From: an uncultured Pseudomonadota bacterium
Lineage (GTDB): Bacteria; Pseudomonadota; Alphaproteobacteria; RF32; CAG-239
DNA length: 64,000 nt
Assembly: GCA_947054505.1 (NCBI GenBank)
Contig: CAMRWU010000001.1
Location: 329,855 to 393,854 of the forward strand
Reading direction: 5' to 3'
The notes under the pieces were generated by a model. That model was not told the DNA's origin, did no database searches, and was given only the letters and a program-made list of their open reading frames with translations. Below are positions 52,795-62,462 of the stretch, piece by piece (within the stretch, counting starts at the first letter, position 1; each line of letters begins with the position of its first letter). The translations under genes were made by a program, and so were the position numbers.

Positions 52795-55545
52795 TTAGTG
52801 AGGTGTGAACTCCGTCATATTAGCATCTCTCCACCAGTGCTTTTGTTCTTTCATATATGTCTTGGCGGCCTCAACCTCTTCGGGATTAAACAAGCTTTCT
52901 TTGTAATCAATTTGATTAAAGCGCCGCTGTCTTTGATATTTTTCATAGTAGCTTGACAGAGAGTAAGCGTCTTTAACGGAAGATTGCTCAACGTTAATGC
53001 CGGTAACATTACCGTTGGCATCCCTTTGTGTTGAACCCTTAAACGTTCTTTTTCGGTTAATGACGCCGTCAGTGCTCAAAGTTTTACCTTTGCCGTTGGC
53101 ATCCAAAACCGTAAAGTCCATTTTCATTCGGCCGTTTCCGGTTGAGTATTTCATTTCATGAACAGTCCCGTCGCGCATAACTTCTCGATAACCGATAATC
53201 TTGCCGTTTTCATCACGCAAAAGGCTATGAGTGGTGGTTTTTGTCTTTTTCAAACTGTTCATGCCGGGGAGGCGTTCGCTGGCCAAAGTCTTTAGTGCCG
53301 CCACCTTCATGTTGTCATTGTTGCCGCTCATAACCTCGTTAAACATATCCATGTCTAATTTGTTTTTACGATTAAACAGGCGTCGCGATTTACTGCTGTT
53401 ATAGCGGATTTTCTCTTTGCCGACCTGCTGCATTGTTCCGTTGGCGATGTCTTTTTTATATTTTGAACGGACACTGAAATGCTCATTTTTTTCTTTGACG
53501 CGAAGAGTTCCGTTTTTGGAAAGAGACTCTCTTCGATAAGAAACACTGCCGTCAGCCCCCACAATGGCACTTTGTGTCACTTGTTTTGTCTTCCACGGAG
53601 CGAGCCAGCTACGTTTCTTTTGCGTATAAGAATAAGTCGTTGATCCATCCTCGTTCTTTACGACAGAGCCGGCGCTTCCGGAGTTTTGGGCTCTTTGTTG
53701 AGCATTGCGAACCTGACGGTTAAGCAAAGCTCTCCGCGATGCGTGAACAGGAGCCGCGGCAACACGTTTTGTTCCTTGCCATAGCTTCTTTCCGGCTGCC
53801 TGAGCAATCGGAGCGCCAACTTTCATGGCGGCGCCTTTGGCGGCAGAAGCTCCCATCGTACCAATTTGAGAGCCGAAATTGGTATTGGCAATACTTCCGG
53901 AAAATTCTCCGGCAAACCCTCTCGCTTCTTTAACCATTGTCCATGTCAAAACCAAAACAAAGACAACTTTAAGAAAAGCAACCGAAAACCACGGGAGTTG
54001 GTGGAGAATTTCTTTTAAATCTGCATTATTTTTTAAGAAAATGAGGTCATCTAGCGTCGTTGTTATATCTGTAGAATTATTGTTAATCTCAGTTATCAAA
54101 ACTTGTGCAAATGCTTCTGTCAGCATCAGAACAATCAAAGACATAAACAAGAAAGCGAACATCGCGTTAAGAAATGTCTCCCAAACTTGTTTAGTGTATT
54201 TTCTGGTCATCTTAAAGGCGTAGGCGCCAACAGCCGCCGGAAGCAATGCACCTGCAATGGCAAGCTCAATGACGCAGTCCAACATCAAAAAGGGAACACC
54301 GACAATCAAAAGAACCGCACCAACCCATAAACCAATTCCTGTAAACAGATAGTTGAAATGAGGAATAAAACCTCCGAAAGCGTTTTTCCAAGATAAACAA
54401 ATTGCCGCAGAACCAAGAGCTTTAACTTTTGTTGCTCTATCATCAATTAGGGTCATTGTACATAAAATGCTGTTACCCATAGAAACAGGTAAGGCCCCAC
54501 CTTGCTGAGATGTCAGCAGATTATTTTCTGTTTTACAGGAGATTGTGTTTTGTTTTTTTGTATGTTGCTGTTCCTGTTGTATAACTTTTTTAAGGGAGTC
54601 TTCTGGTCTTAATGTTTCCGTGGCAATACTCATTCCAGTATTAAAAACCGGTTCTAAAAATTGATTCATAAACGACATGACGTTATTGTTTAATAAGATA
54701 CAAACAATAGCGACAATAAAGCCTTGAGTAAGGACTGATTGAATAAAATCTTTAATATCCCGCGTTTCCGGTGAAGAAACAAAAGCAAGAGCTTGCACGG
54801 CCAGCCAAATAGCAAAGGCAATAATAACAACTTTGAAAACGGAACCGGAAAAAGCCATAATAGATTTATATGTCACACTGCTTGACGCATTAAAAAATGT
54901 TTTGAAAAGGTTGCAGAAAGGACAGTTTTGCGATTCAATATAATAGTTATAAGGAAGGCAATCTGCGGCATCCACCTTTAGTTGTCTGGTAACGTGAGTA
55001 TAATCTTCTTCCGCATCTTCCATTGTTTCTTGGCATTTCTTCTCATCATCTCCACATTCTTGGCGAATAAATTCTTTATATTTTTCAACCCCCTGATTGC
55101 TGTAATCTCGAGCTTGATCTAAAAGGGTTTGTCCTTCACTGGCTGTTAAAACTCCCTCTTCAATAAGTTTGTTGATTTTTGAATTCATGCTTTCTACAGC
55201 ATTTTCATTGTCAGAATCAATACCCCACGCTTTGTTAAAATATTTTCTTCCTTCTTTATAGTTTTTTATATTTGCAGATTTTCTGACGGTTTCTAAATTG
55301 CTCAAAACAGTAGCGAGATCTTTATTTTTTAAATCCTTATTTCTAAAAATTTCTTCAGCTGGTGTTCCTGCAAAAGCAATATCAAGAGAGGCCTGACTAT
55401 TTGCCTCTTGTCGAGCTTCTCTTTCCGCCGTTGTTCCCATGCCGGCAGCATATGAACCTCCATCATCGGCATTTGCAGGAGAAGAGATAGCAAACAGCGA
55501 TGCCAAAAGTAGTGCTAGTAAGAAATTTTTAAAAAATGCAGTCAT
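52795..55545 (-). CDS. virB6: VirB6/TrbL-like membrane protein, 916 aa
   Basis: Signal peptide to about residue 26 (LALLLASLFAISSPANA). An exported helical domain (about 30-190) ends in a Cys motif (DCLPYNYYIESQNCPFCNLF). The TrbL/VirB6 core of several helices follows (about 225-580: VFKVVIIAFAIWLAVQALAF, GFIVAIVCILL, GIGLWVGAVLLIVGVPFLML, FLNAMFAFLFMSLIVLML). After SQIGTMGASAAKGAAMK comes a 300-residue hydrophilic tail with DENGKIIGYREVMRDGTV-type beta strands, faintly like the giant repeat proteins. VirB6 proteins form the inner-membrane passage. Extended tails are known in Rickettsiales VirB6. Confidence 0.83.
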   Translation of the reverse strand: MTAFFKNFLLALLLASLFAISSPANADDGGSYAAGMGTTAEREARQEANSQASLDIAFAGTPAEEIFRNKDLKNKDLATVLSNLETVRKSANIKNYKEGRKYFNKAWGIDSDNENAVESMNSKINKLIEEGVLTASEGQTLLDQARDYSNQGVEKYKEFIRQECGDDEKKCQETMEDAEEDYTHVTRQLKVDAADCLPYNYYIESQNCPFCNLFKTFFNASSSVTYKSIMAFSGSVFKVVIIAFAIWLAVQALAFVSSPETRDIKDFIQSVLTQGFIVAIVCILLNNNVMSFMNQFLEPVFNTGMSIATETLRPEDSLKKVIQQEQQHTKKQNTISCKTENNLLTSQQGGALPVSMGNSILCTMTLIDDRATKVKALGSAAICLSWKNAFGGFIPHFNYLFTGIGLWVGAVLLIVGVPFLMLDCVIELAIAGALLPAAVGAYAFKMTRKYTKQVWETFLNAMFAFLFMSLIVLMLTEAFAQVLITEINNNSTDITTTLDDLIFLKNNADLKEILHQLPWFSVAFLKVVFVLVLTWTMVKEARGFAGEFSGSIANTNFGSQIGTMGASAAKGAAMKVGAPIAQAAGKKLWQGTKRVAAAPVHASRRALLNRQVRNAQQRAQNSGSAGSVVKNEDGSTTYSYTQKKRSWLAPWKTKQVTQSAIVGADGSVSYRRESLSKNGTLRVKEKNEHFSVRSKYKKDIANGTMQQVGKEKIRYNSSKSRRLFNRKNKLDMDMFNEVMSGNNDNMKVAALKTLASERLPGMNSLKKTKTTTHSLLRDENGKIIGYREVMRDGTVHEMKYSTGNGRMKMDFTVLDANGKGKTLSTDGVINRKRTFKGSTQRDANGNVTGINVEQSSVKDAYSLSSYYEKYQRQRRFNQIDYKESLFNPEEVEAAKTYMKEQKHWWRDANMTEFTPH

Positions 55546-55556
55546 TTTATCACCAT

Positions 55557-58500
55557 TTACTTGAAAATGCCTTTAGCTTTGTTCAGCCCCTTTTTGACGC
55601 TGTTGCCAACGGTTTTAGCCGTTCTTACCGGATGAGCGGCAGCTTTAACGGCGCCGACCGCCAGTTTTCCGGTTTGATGCATCGCAATGTCTCTCGCCAT
55701 TCCGACAGGTTTCATCGCAAGATCTTTCGCCGCTTTTGTTACTGCCGTCAAATTATGATGCATAGGTTGTTGCTCACCGAAAAAGTTATCGGGGAAGAAC
55801 TTGCTAACCAATTTTTGAACGGTTGCCCCAACCAGCTTAAATGTATAGATAATCGCAAACATCAGGAGAACAAAATTGATACTGAACAAGTCCATGTGTG
55901 ACATCACATATTGAACATTTTCATCCCCCCTCTCACCTGTTCCTGAGGATGCGGCATCAATCGCCTGATAGATTTTTTCTAAGCCCATAGCATCTTCACC
56001 ACCTGAGAGGACGGAACTTATCAGTTTTATACCATAAGATGCGGTCATAGCTAAGAAGGCAAATGTTGCCGCTGATTTGGCAATAATACTGATACAAGAT
56101 GAGAACTTTTTCTTAGTCATTTCAAAGGGCCATAATCCAACCACAATCGGCAAAGCAATAACGGCAAATCCAATTTTGAAACACACATCAAGAAGATAAT
56201 ACGCAACCGCCATTGTCAGTAAAAATCCGGAAACCCATATAATAGCCCCTTCAATCCATAAAAACCAGTTGGTTATAAATCCAAAATTAAAGGAAATTCC
56301 CAAAATCTCTGTTCCAATATGCCAAGCTCCGCCTTTGTCCAGAGTGGCATAACAGGTTAAAGCATTGCCTAAGACCATGTTTTCAGCCAATGTGCTGGTA
56401 ATAACCTTTGTTGCCCCGAGAATACTTTTAATTACGGATTCTGACATAATAGCCTTAGCCGCCGCTGTTGCTTTATATTCAAATTGAGGAACTTCAATAA
56501 TCGAGGGTGCATCTCCAAAATCGTCTGAAAATGCCGAACCATCTCCGCTGGAAACATAGGTTGCACTCAAATCTAATCCTGCTTTTCCTGAAGAGGAGAA
56601 ACCATCGGCAGGCAATTGTGCCCCTCGAGCATAACCGGTTGGTGGGGCCGGATCTCTATTCTTACCATCACATCTGGATCTGTTGTCAGTAAAGGTTTTG
56701 GTTTTTTCATTATAGGCAAATGCTCGCGGAACAATGCTTCCTTGTCCTAAAGAAATTGGGTCTAAATAGACATTTTTATAAGTATATTCTCCGACTTTTC
56801 CATTTAATTGCACCTCCAGATGTAAGTGTGGACCGGAGGAATTTCCTGTTGTTCCTACATTTCCAATTTGTTGTCCTCTGACAACTTCTCGCCCGTTTAA
56901 TTTGCTTTTGATGGAGTTATAGGTTGCCGGATTCATGTGCCCATATAAATGTGTCCATGTATTTCCTTTATGTTTTGTTGTGATAATCGCTTTAAGCCCC
57001 CATCCGCTTGATGCTGAGCCGCTGTAGGATATGGTTCCACTGGCAATAGCTTTAATGGGAACCATATTGTTGCCGCCGATATCAAGTCCCATATGTGATG
57101 CTGAACCATATCCATTTGCTGTTTTGGGGCGAGGACGACATCCGGGATAGGAGGTAATTCTTCCTGTAACACCGGGGGTAATAAACGCCGGAATATCAGA
57201 TTTCTGACTCTCTTGAAGTTCTAATTTTTTTGCTTCGTTAAGAAGAGTTTGTTGTTCTGGAGTTGTGACTAAGTTTGTTTCTTGATTCTTTTTTATTTCT
57301 TCTTTGTTTTCCTTATTTGCTTCCTGAACAACGGTTTGTAAATCTTCAACGACTTCAACGTCATCCCAGACATAATCAACAACGTCTTCTTTGAATCTTT
57401 CATCCCAGAATTGCTGTGCAATAACAGCACCGGTTCCCATAATCGGGTTGATAATATATTTTCCGACAAAAGAAACTCCTGCCGTAATGAAAAGATAGGC
57501 CAACATCACTTTAAAAGAAAACTTTATTAAGTCATTTAGAATATTTCCTCCATCAATTTGTGTTAGGGAGGAAACATTTTTCAGCCCCCACATCGCCAAC
57601 CATATTAACGTTCCAATAAGCAGAACAATCAATCCTGCTTTTTGTGAAGTCGGATAAACTTTTCCAGCCACATCCAAGAATGTTGAAATCAAATTACCGA
57701 CAATAAAGCAGGAATAGCAGCCTGATTGATATTTTAATTTTAACTCACTAACCGGAACGCATTTTTTTATTTCAGTAGCCTTTACTTCTGCTTGTGTCGC
57801 TGCAGCAAGGGCGTCTTCATCATTCATTTGATTTTCTTTTGCTTTGTCATATGTTTTTAACATATCGGTGGTGCGGTCATATAGATTCTTCTGAACATCT
57901 TTAATCGCTTTAGCCAGCCCTTCTTCAGTAGTCGCATCATTGGCATATATCATCAAAAGCTTTTTTATTTCTTCTCTGGTAGCTAATTCGGCATCAGATT
58001 CGCTGTTTTGAAGCTCAACCCCTTTTTTGAGCATTGCGCCATAAGCTTGTCCGATATCAGAGCGAGCAATGGCTTCTGCTAATGCATTGGTCATACGTTC
58101 ATAATTTTTCTGTTCCTTCGTTGTGTCTATTAATTGATTGGCTTGATCTACATTTCCAGTAGTCATAGCAGCAAGACCTCTAGTCCACCCCCCTTTTATA
58201 TAAGACCATGCGCCAGCTACTACTGCTTTTGCGGCAGTTCCAGAAACTCCATCCAGGCCTTGTTTTATTAACGTACTGGTATTATAAGATCCTTTGGAAG
58301 AGGTGTTTGTAATTCCCAAGGCTCGATTAATATTATTTTTTTCTTCTTCATTAAACTGATATTGGTTTTTTGAAACTAAGTTATTGAAATGTGTTTCAAC
58401 ACCAAAATCCGATGAATATTTAGCATCTTCCCACGCGTTTGATATCGTTGATTTGAAAGCAGACCATACCCCCGCTTGCACAGAAACGGGTGCGAGATGA

Positions 58501-58586
58501 GAGCAAAGGACAACGAGAAGGAAGCAAAAAATTTGTTTCTTTCTTATTTTGAATACCTTATGTAAATATGACTTTGCATTTAACAT
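55557..58586 (-). CDS. virB6: VirB6-like membrane protein with an inserted M23 (LytM) peptidase domain
   Basis: 1009 aa. Signal peptide to about residue 38 (ending PVSVQAG). A helical exported domain has the shared Cys motif (KCVPVSELKLKYQSGCYSCF). A first helix group lies at about 290-390 (GLIVLLIGTLIWLAMWGLKN). Residues about 468-605 form an M23 metallopeptidase domain with the zinc ligands SHMGLDIGG and GPHLHLEVQ, plus WTHLYGHMNP and GNVGTTGNSSG. A second helix group follows (about 750-940: WIEGAIIWVSGFLLTMAVAY). The peptidase therefore sits in a periplasmic loop of the VirB6 core and could open peptidoglycan for the machine. The key residues look intact. Confidence 0.88.
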   Translation of the reverse strand: MLNAKSYLHKVFKIRKKQIFCFLLVVLCSHLAPVSVQAGVWSAFKSTISNAWEDAKYSSDFGVETHFNNLVSKNQYQFNEEEKNNINRALGITNTSSKGSYNTSTLIKQGLDGVSGTAAKAVVAGAWSYIKGGWTRGLAAMTTGNVDQANQLIDTTKEQKNYERMTNALAEAIARSDIGQAYGAMLKKGVELQNSESDAELATREEIKKLLMIYANDATTEEGLAKAIKDVQKNLYDRTTDMLKTYDKAKENQMNDEDALAAATQAEVKATEIKKCVPVSELKLKYQSGCYSCFIVGNLISTFLDVAGKVYPTSQKAGLIVLLIGTLIWLAMWGLKNVSSLTQIDGGNILNDLIKFSFKVMLAYLFITAGVSFVGKYIINPIMGTGAVIAQQFWDERFKEDVVDYVWDDVEVVEDLQTVVQEANKENKEEIKKNQETNLVTTPEQQTLLNEAKKLELQESQKSDIPAFITPGVTGRITSYPGCRPRPKTANGYGSASHMGLDIGGNNMVPIKAIASGTISYSGSASSGWGLKAIITTKHKGNTWTHLYGHMNPATYNSIKSKLNGREVVRGQQIGNVGTTGNSSGPHLHLEVQLNGKVGEYTYKNVYLDPISLGQGSIVPRAFAYNEKTKTFTDNRSRCDGKNRDPAPPTGYARGAQLPADGFSSSGKAGLDLSATYVSSGDGSAFSDDFGDAPSIIEVPQFEYKATAAAKAIMSESVIKSILGATKVITSTLAENMVLGNALTCYATLDKGGAWHIGTEILGISFNFGFITNWFLWIEGAIIWVSGFLLTMAVAYYLLDVCFKIGFAVIALPIVVGLWPFEMTKKKFSSCISIIAKSAATFAFLAMTASYGIKLISSVLSGGEDAMGLEKIYQAIDAASSGTGERGDENVQYVMSHMDLFSINFVLLMFAIIYTFKLVGATVQKLVSKFFPDNFFGEQQPMHHNLTAVTKAAKDLAMKPVGMARDIAMHQTGKLAVGAVKAAAHPVRTAKTVGNSVKKGLNKAKGIFK

Positions 58587-58600
58587 AATATTAGTCCTTA

Positions 58601-59923
58601 TTAATCCCGTCCAGCCAACTGGTTAAGACGCCCTTTTACTGCTTTTCCTTTGTTTAGAGCTTGGCCAAGTTTTGAGTTTTCAAAGCCAGCCTTTTTAATC
58701 GCATACCCCATGCCACCAGTTACAATGCCGACGGCAGTCTGTAAAACAGCTTTAAGGTTCTCTTGGAATTTTGAAGATGTTTTGCCACCGACAATTGCTG
58801 ATGTGAGTTGCTGTGAGACTTTCAAACTTCCATATATCAAAAAAGCCATAAGCAACAAACACATCATCGGAATGCTAAAATCTTCCAGATATTTAGCGGC
58901 TAAAGTTGGGTTATCCACGGGATTAAAGACACCGGGATAATTATTGAGTAAGGTTGTTATTGCCATTAGAGTTGTGGCGATGATAATTGAAAAGGCCATC
59001 ATAAACGCCGCAGAGTTCATAATGTTGTTAAATCCGATACTTGTCCACTTTCGTGTTGGTCCAAAAGCATAAGACATTATCAAAATCGGAAGGAGTAAAA
59101 TCATCATTCCAAAACGGAAAATACTATCAACAAAATAAAAGACAAACCCAAGTCCAACAACCAAGAAAATACACCATAGCAAAGCCCCTAAAACAATTCC
59201 CATCAACGTGCCCCCTTTCATCACAATCCAAGCAACGCTTTTTCCGATGTTTAGTCTATTGTCAACGGCGCAAACCATACATTCCATCATATCTCTAAAA
59301 CCGGTAGGAAAGCCTTCCAAATTAGCTTTTGTTGCGTTAGGCGGAATTTTACAATTTGTTTCAAATTCTTTTATAGTTAAAGTCTCTCCCAAAACAACAA
59401 TATTTCCGTTTTTGTCTTTATCCAGAGCTTCAGCTAAAACATCACTACCAAATTCCAGAAAAGCCTCGTATATTGGAAACAAAAAGTGATTAATGACATA
59501 TAAAAGCATTGACGGAGAGGATGCCAGTAGCCCGCAGAATAGGCAAATAAATGCTTTTTTCAGTATTTCGTTCCAAATTTCTCCTGGGCTGTCTTCTGCA
59601 ACAGAGCTTACAAATTTCATTAAACGCAAGGCAGTCCATATGGCAAAGCCCATCATCATAACGCTCATTGCTCCTGCGGATAATTTTGCATACATCTGCA
59701 TAACAATTGGACCAATGATGTTATATACACTGGATAAAATTCCATTATAAAAACAGGAGTCAAAAACAGGTTGTGTCGCTGATTGATCGTCATCGGAAAT
59801 TCTTGTCGGCGATTGATAGGATAACACATTAGTGTTTTCAGAGCAGGCAGACAACAGGAAAAGGGCTGATAATACAATTATCAAAACCTTTCCCCATTTT
59901 GCTATGTCAAATGCCTTCTTCAT
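58601..59923 (-). CDS. virB6: VirB6/TrbL-like membrane protein, 440 aa (lipoprotein-type signal)
   Basis: The N-terminus has a lipobox-like IVLSALFLLSAC (Cys 27), which is unusual for a polytopic protein. The TrbL/VirB6 core occupies most of the protein with six or so helices (MMMGFAIWTALRLMKFVSSV, GIVLGALLWCIFLVVGLGFV, FGMMILLLPILIMSYAFGP, MMAFSIIIATTLMAITTLL). It is close to the normal VirB6 length and lacks the long tails of its paralogues. Only one Cys of the shared motif remains (DSCFYNGI). It is preceded by GCGGACG and lies 14 bases upstream of the M23-containing gene. Confidence 0.82.
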   Translation of the reverse strand: MKKAFDIAKWGKVLIIVLSALFLLSACSENTNVLSYQSPTRISDDDQSATQPVFDSCFYNGILSSVYNIIGPIVMQMYAKLSAGAMSVMMMGFAIWTALRLMKFVSSVAEDSPGEIWNEILKKAFICLFCGLLASSPSMLLYVINHFLFPIYEAFLEFGSDVLAEALDKDKNGNIVVLGETLTIKEFETNCKIPPNATKANLEGFPTGFRDMMECMVCAVDNRLNIGKSVAWIVMKGGTLMGIVLGALLWCIFLVVGLGFVFYFVDSIFRFGMMILLLPILIMSYAFGPTRKWTSIGFNNIMNSAAFMMAFSIIIATTLMAITTLLNNYPGVFNPVDNPTLAAKYLEDFSIPMMCLLLMAFLIYGSLKVSQQLTSAIVGGKTSSKFQENLKAVLQTAVGIVTGGMGYAIKKAGFENSKLGQALNKGKAVKGRLNQLAGRD

Positions 59924-59945
59924 CGTCCGCTAGTCCTATATCTCT

Positions 59946-62204
59946 TTATTTCCGTTTGTTTTTTCTTTTGCCTTTTTTTCTTGCGTTTTTGATTGATTGC
60001 TGTCGGCTTTTTCCCGAGCCGAGCTTAATTTTTTTCCGCATTTCCGCTTGTCTGGCATGCTGTTGCATTGACTGTGCGTGTCTCCTCTTTCCGGCTTTTC
60101 TCGGATCTGTGCCTTTTGTCGGGTTGGAACCGCGGTTGGGGCGTTTCTGAGGTGTTCCTTTGTTCTCTACAGTTGAAGAGTTGCCTGAAGCGCTGATAAC
60201 CGGAGCTGGGCTTGATGGTGCTGGAGGAGGTGTTCCTGTAGCCGCAGAACTTGCTGTTGCTGCAACTATAGCAGGAGCTCGTCCGCTTGTTCCGGCAGTG
60301 CCCTTTTTGCCAGAGAGTCTGTTTTTCACAGATCCATAAGCTGATTTGCCCATATCTTTGGTTTTGTCCCAAGCCGCTTTTCTAATCGGAGCTGTTGTTT
60401 TAAGCGCCGCTCCCTTCGCCGCAGATGTCGCCATTGTACCGATACTTGAACCGATACCGCTGATTGCGCCGCCGGCCATCTTTCCGGCCAATTCCTCGGC
60501 TTTTCCGCTGAGCTTAAAGCCAAACAAGCAACAAACGACCAAAATAAGGAAGCCGATAGTTGAAATGTCTGTTAATTCTTTTAATGTATCAATATCTTGA
60601 TTATTAACGGCATTATAGATTGGAAGTAGCCCACCTAAAGCTTTTTCTGCATTTTCATCTTTGTTATCCTTATTAGCATCGGTGCTGGCGGATGTTTCTG
60701 TAGACGCCGTGGTTACGGTGTTTTTTATTCCTGCATCAATCAAATCTATATTGACACGGATTACCAAGCCAATAAAAACAAAGACAAAAAAGCTGTTGAG
60801 TAAAATTTGCATTCCTTTTCCCGTATAAGATGAGGTAATCTTAAACGGCCAACAGGCAATCAAAAACGGCATCAATGCACCGACAATTCCTAATTGTACA
60901 ACGGCATCAATCAGGTAAAAGGCAAAAGCCAGAGATAACAAAAGGCCAAAGCCAACTAACAACAATCCTTGAATGGCCATCTGGAAGCCGTCTCCAAAAC
61001 CTAATTTTCCCCCTGTTGGAGCAAACATTCCGTGTCCACCAATACAGAGAAGAGATGATCCGACAGCTTGCATAAATGCAATCTCATATTGTACTTTTGA
61101 AATGAAAATAGCGATATCTACATATAAGGAACCTTTGCTAGTTGAAAAATAAGTGGCTCCCGGGTCAGCTATTTTATTATATTCAATAATAGTGTTATCG
61201 CTAACGCTAACATTACCAGATACCAATTCACCTCCAAATTTTAGTCCAGCCTGCAAAATGGGGTTGACACCAAGACGATATATTTCCCCCGAATTGGCAA
61301 GTAATAGAAAGGCAATTAGAAACTTAGCACTTTGTTTAATTAATCCTCCTAAAAACTTAGGAGCATCCTGCTTTGTTAAAGAGCTGACATGGGTTAGTGT
61401 TTGTACGGCTATCCATAAAGCCAAGCCGATACCTATTAATGATTTAAAGGCTGTTCCAAGTTTATCAAATGATGTTTTTGCCATACTATCGGCAGCTGTA
61501 AACAATACCTTAAATAAAGGACAGAAAAAGCATTTGCGTTGGTTATAGAGTTTGACAGGAAGAACCTCACACCCTTTAAATCCTCCCTCAACATTACCAT
61601 AGTTAACGGTAATATCTTTTCCGTTTATAGAGAGACAATAGGTATTTGTATCAGAGCCTTTTAAACAATCTTTATCTTCTATATCATTTAATGCCATAAA
61701 GCCACTGTAAGTGGTTGAATAATCACTGGATAGTTCATCAGATGTAACTTGATGACATGTCGTGGTGGTATCATCATATTGTCCAGTAAACATTTTTCGC
61801 CAAAGAGACACATTACTGTGGCTCTCATTTAGGGAGGATACATCAGTGTCTTTAGGAAGACATCTGTAAGAAACATTTGTTTGACTGATGTTTCCAACAT
61901 TTCCTGAAGCATCATTTAGAGTTGAGCCATATGAATGGTTTACTGAACACTTTACACAAATGCTCGTCTTTAGATCACAATTGACCTGTCCGCATAAGAT
62001 AATGGAGTTTGATTTGTCTGCTGTTTGATGATCCCTGATGAGTTTGGCCCAATCGCTTTGTCCATGATCCTCTAAGAATTCCGGAGCATCTTGGATTTTG
62101 GCTTGATCCCCCAGCTTTTGTCCCCATGCTCCGCTAGGCACCGACACAACGGTCATCGCTGCTAAAAACAGAATTCCCCAAATTTTTCTAAAGTTCGTCG
62201 TCAT
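59946..62204 (-). CDS. virB6: VirB6/TrbL-like membrane protein, 752 aa
   Basis: Signal peptide to about residue 28 (FLAAMTVVSVPSGAWGQ). An exported domain has many Cys (LCGQVNCDLKTSICVKCSVN) and ends in the shared motif GCEVLPVKLYNQRKCFFCPL. The core helices cover about 255-570 (LIGIGLALWIAVQTLTHVSS, LLLVGFGLLLSLAFAFYLID, LLNSFFVFVFIGLVI). Then come SSIGTMATSAAKGAALKTTA, also seen in the 916-aa paralogue, and a basic C-terminal tail ending GKRKNKRK. It overlaps the stop of the small membrane protein upstream by 17 bases, so the two are coupled. Confidence 0.83.
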   Translation of the reverse strand: MTTNFRKIWGILFLAAMTVVSVPSGAWGQKLGDQAKIQDAPEFLEDHGQSDWAKLIRDHQTADKSNSIILCGQVNCDLKTSICVKCSVNHSYGSTLNDASGNVGNISQTNVSYRCLPKDTDVSSLNESHSNVSLWRKMFTGQYDDTTTTCHQVTSDELSSDYSTTYSGFMALNDIEDKDCLKGSDTNTYCLSINGKDITVNYGNVEGGFKGCEVLPVKLYNQRKCFFCPLFKVLFTAADSMAKTSFDKLGTAFKSLIGIGLALWIAVQTLTHVSSLTKQDAPKFLGGLIKQSAKFLIAFLLLANSGEIYRLGVNPILQAGLKFGGELVSGNVSVSDNTIIEYNKIADPGATYFSTSKGSLYVDIAIFISKVQYEIAFMQAVGSSLLCIGGHGMFAPTGGKLGFGDGFQMAIQGLLLVGFGLLLSLAFAFYLIDAVVQLGIVGALMPFLIACWPFKITSSYTGKGMQILLNSFFVFVFIGLVIRVNIDLIDAGIKNTVTTASTETSASTDANKDNKDENAEKALGGLLPIYNAVNNQDIDTLKELTDISTIGFLILVVCCLFGFKLSGKAEELAGKMAGGAISGIGSSIGTMATSAAKGAALKTTAPIRKAAWDKTKDMGKSAYGSVKNRLSGKKGTAGTSGRAPAIVAATASSAATGTPPPAPSSPAPVISASGNSSTVENKGTPQKRPNRGSNPTKGTDPRKAGKRRHAQSMQQHARQAEMRKKIKLGSGKSRQQSIKNARKKGKRKNKRK

Positions 62205-62385
62205 CGTCGTCCACTCTGTCCAAGGGGTTGCCCAAAATCTTTACTGCCGCCAACAATGCAATAATGACCAAAATCAAAGCCATGTAAAAGGCGCCTTTGC
62301 TGGCAATCAGCCCGAATAAATCCACATAAAAAGCTGCAACAAATAATATCAAAACCAAAAATGTTATCAGCCAGCTCTTAATCAT
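62188..62385 (-). CDS. Small two-helix membrane protein with acidic tail
   Basis: 65 aa. Two hydrophobic helices (WLITFLVLILFVAAFYVDLF and AFYMALILVIIALLAAVKIL) are followed by NPLDRVDDDDDEL. First gene of the leftward VirB6 unit, with AAAGGTG upstream of the ATG, and overlapping the next gene by 17 bases. The coupling suggests an assembly partner of the VirB6-like proteins. No family recognised. It is shorter than VirB3 and unlike it in sequence. Confidence 0.65.
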   Translation of the reverse strand: MIKSWLITFLVLILFVAAFYVDLFGLIASKGAFYMALILVIIALLAAVKILGNPLDRVDDDDDEL

Positions 62386-62462
62386 CTTTACACCTTTTTC
62401 CAGCCTTACTATCTATCATACCACAAAATTTCTTCATAAATTGTTACAGTTTTTTGATTTTT

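Noticed and set aside
15517..62385. Conjugative plasmid or integrative element
   Set aside because: No relaxase, VirD4, origin of transfer, integrase or attachment repeats were seen. Housekeeping genes flank the locus on the left. Such parts could lie outside the window, so mobility is unproven rather than excluded.
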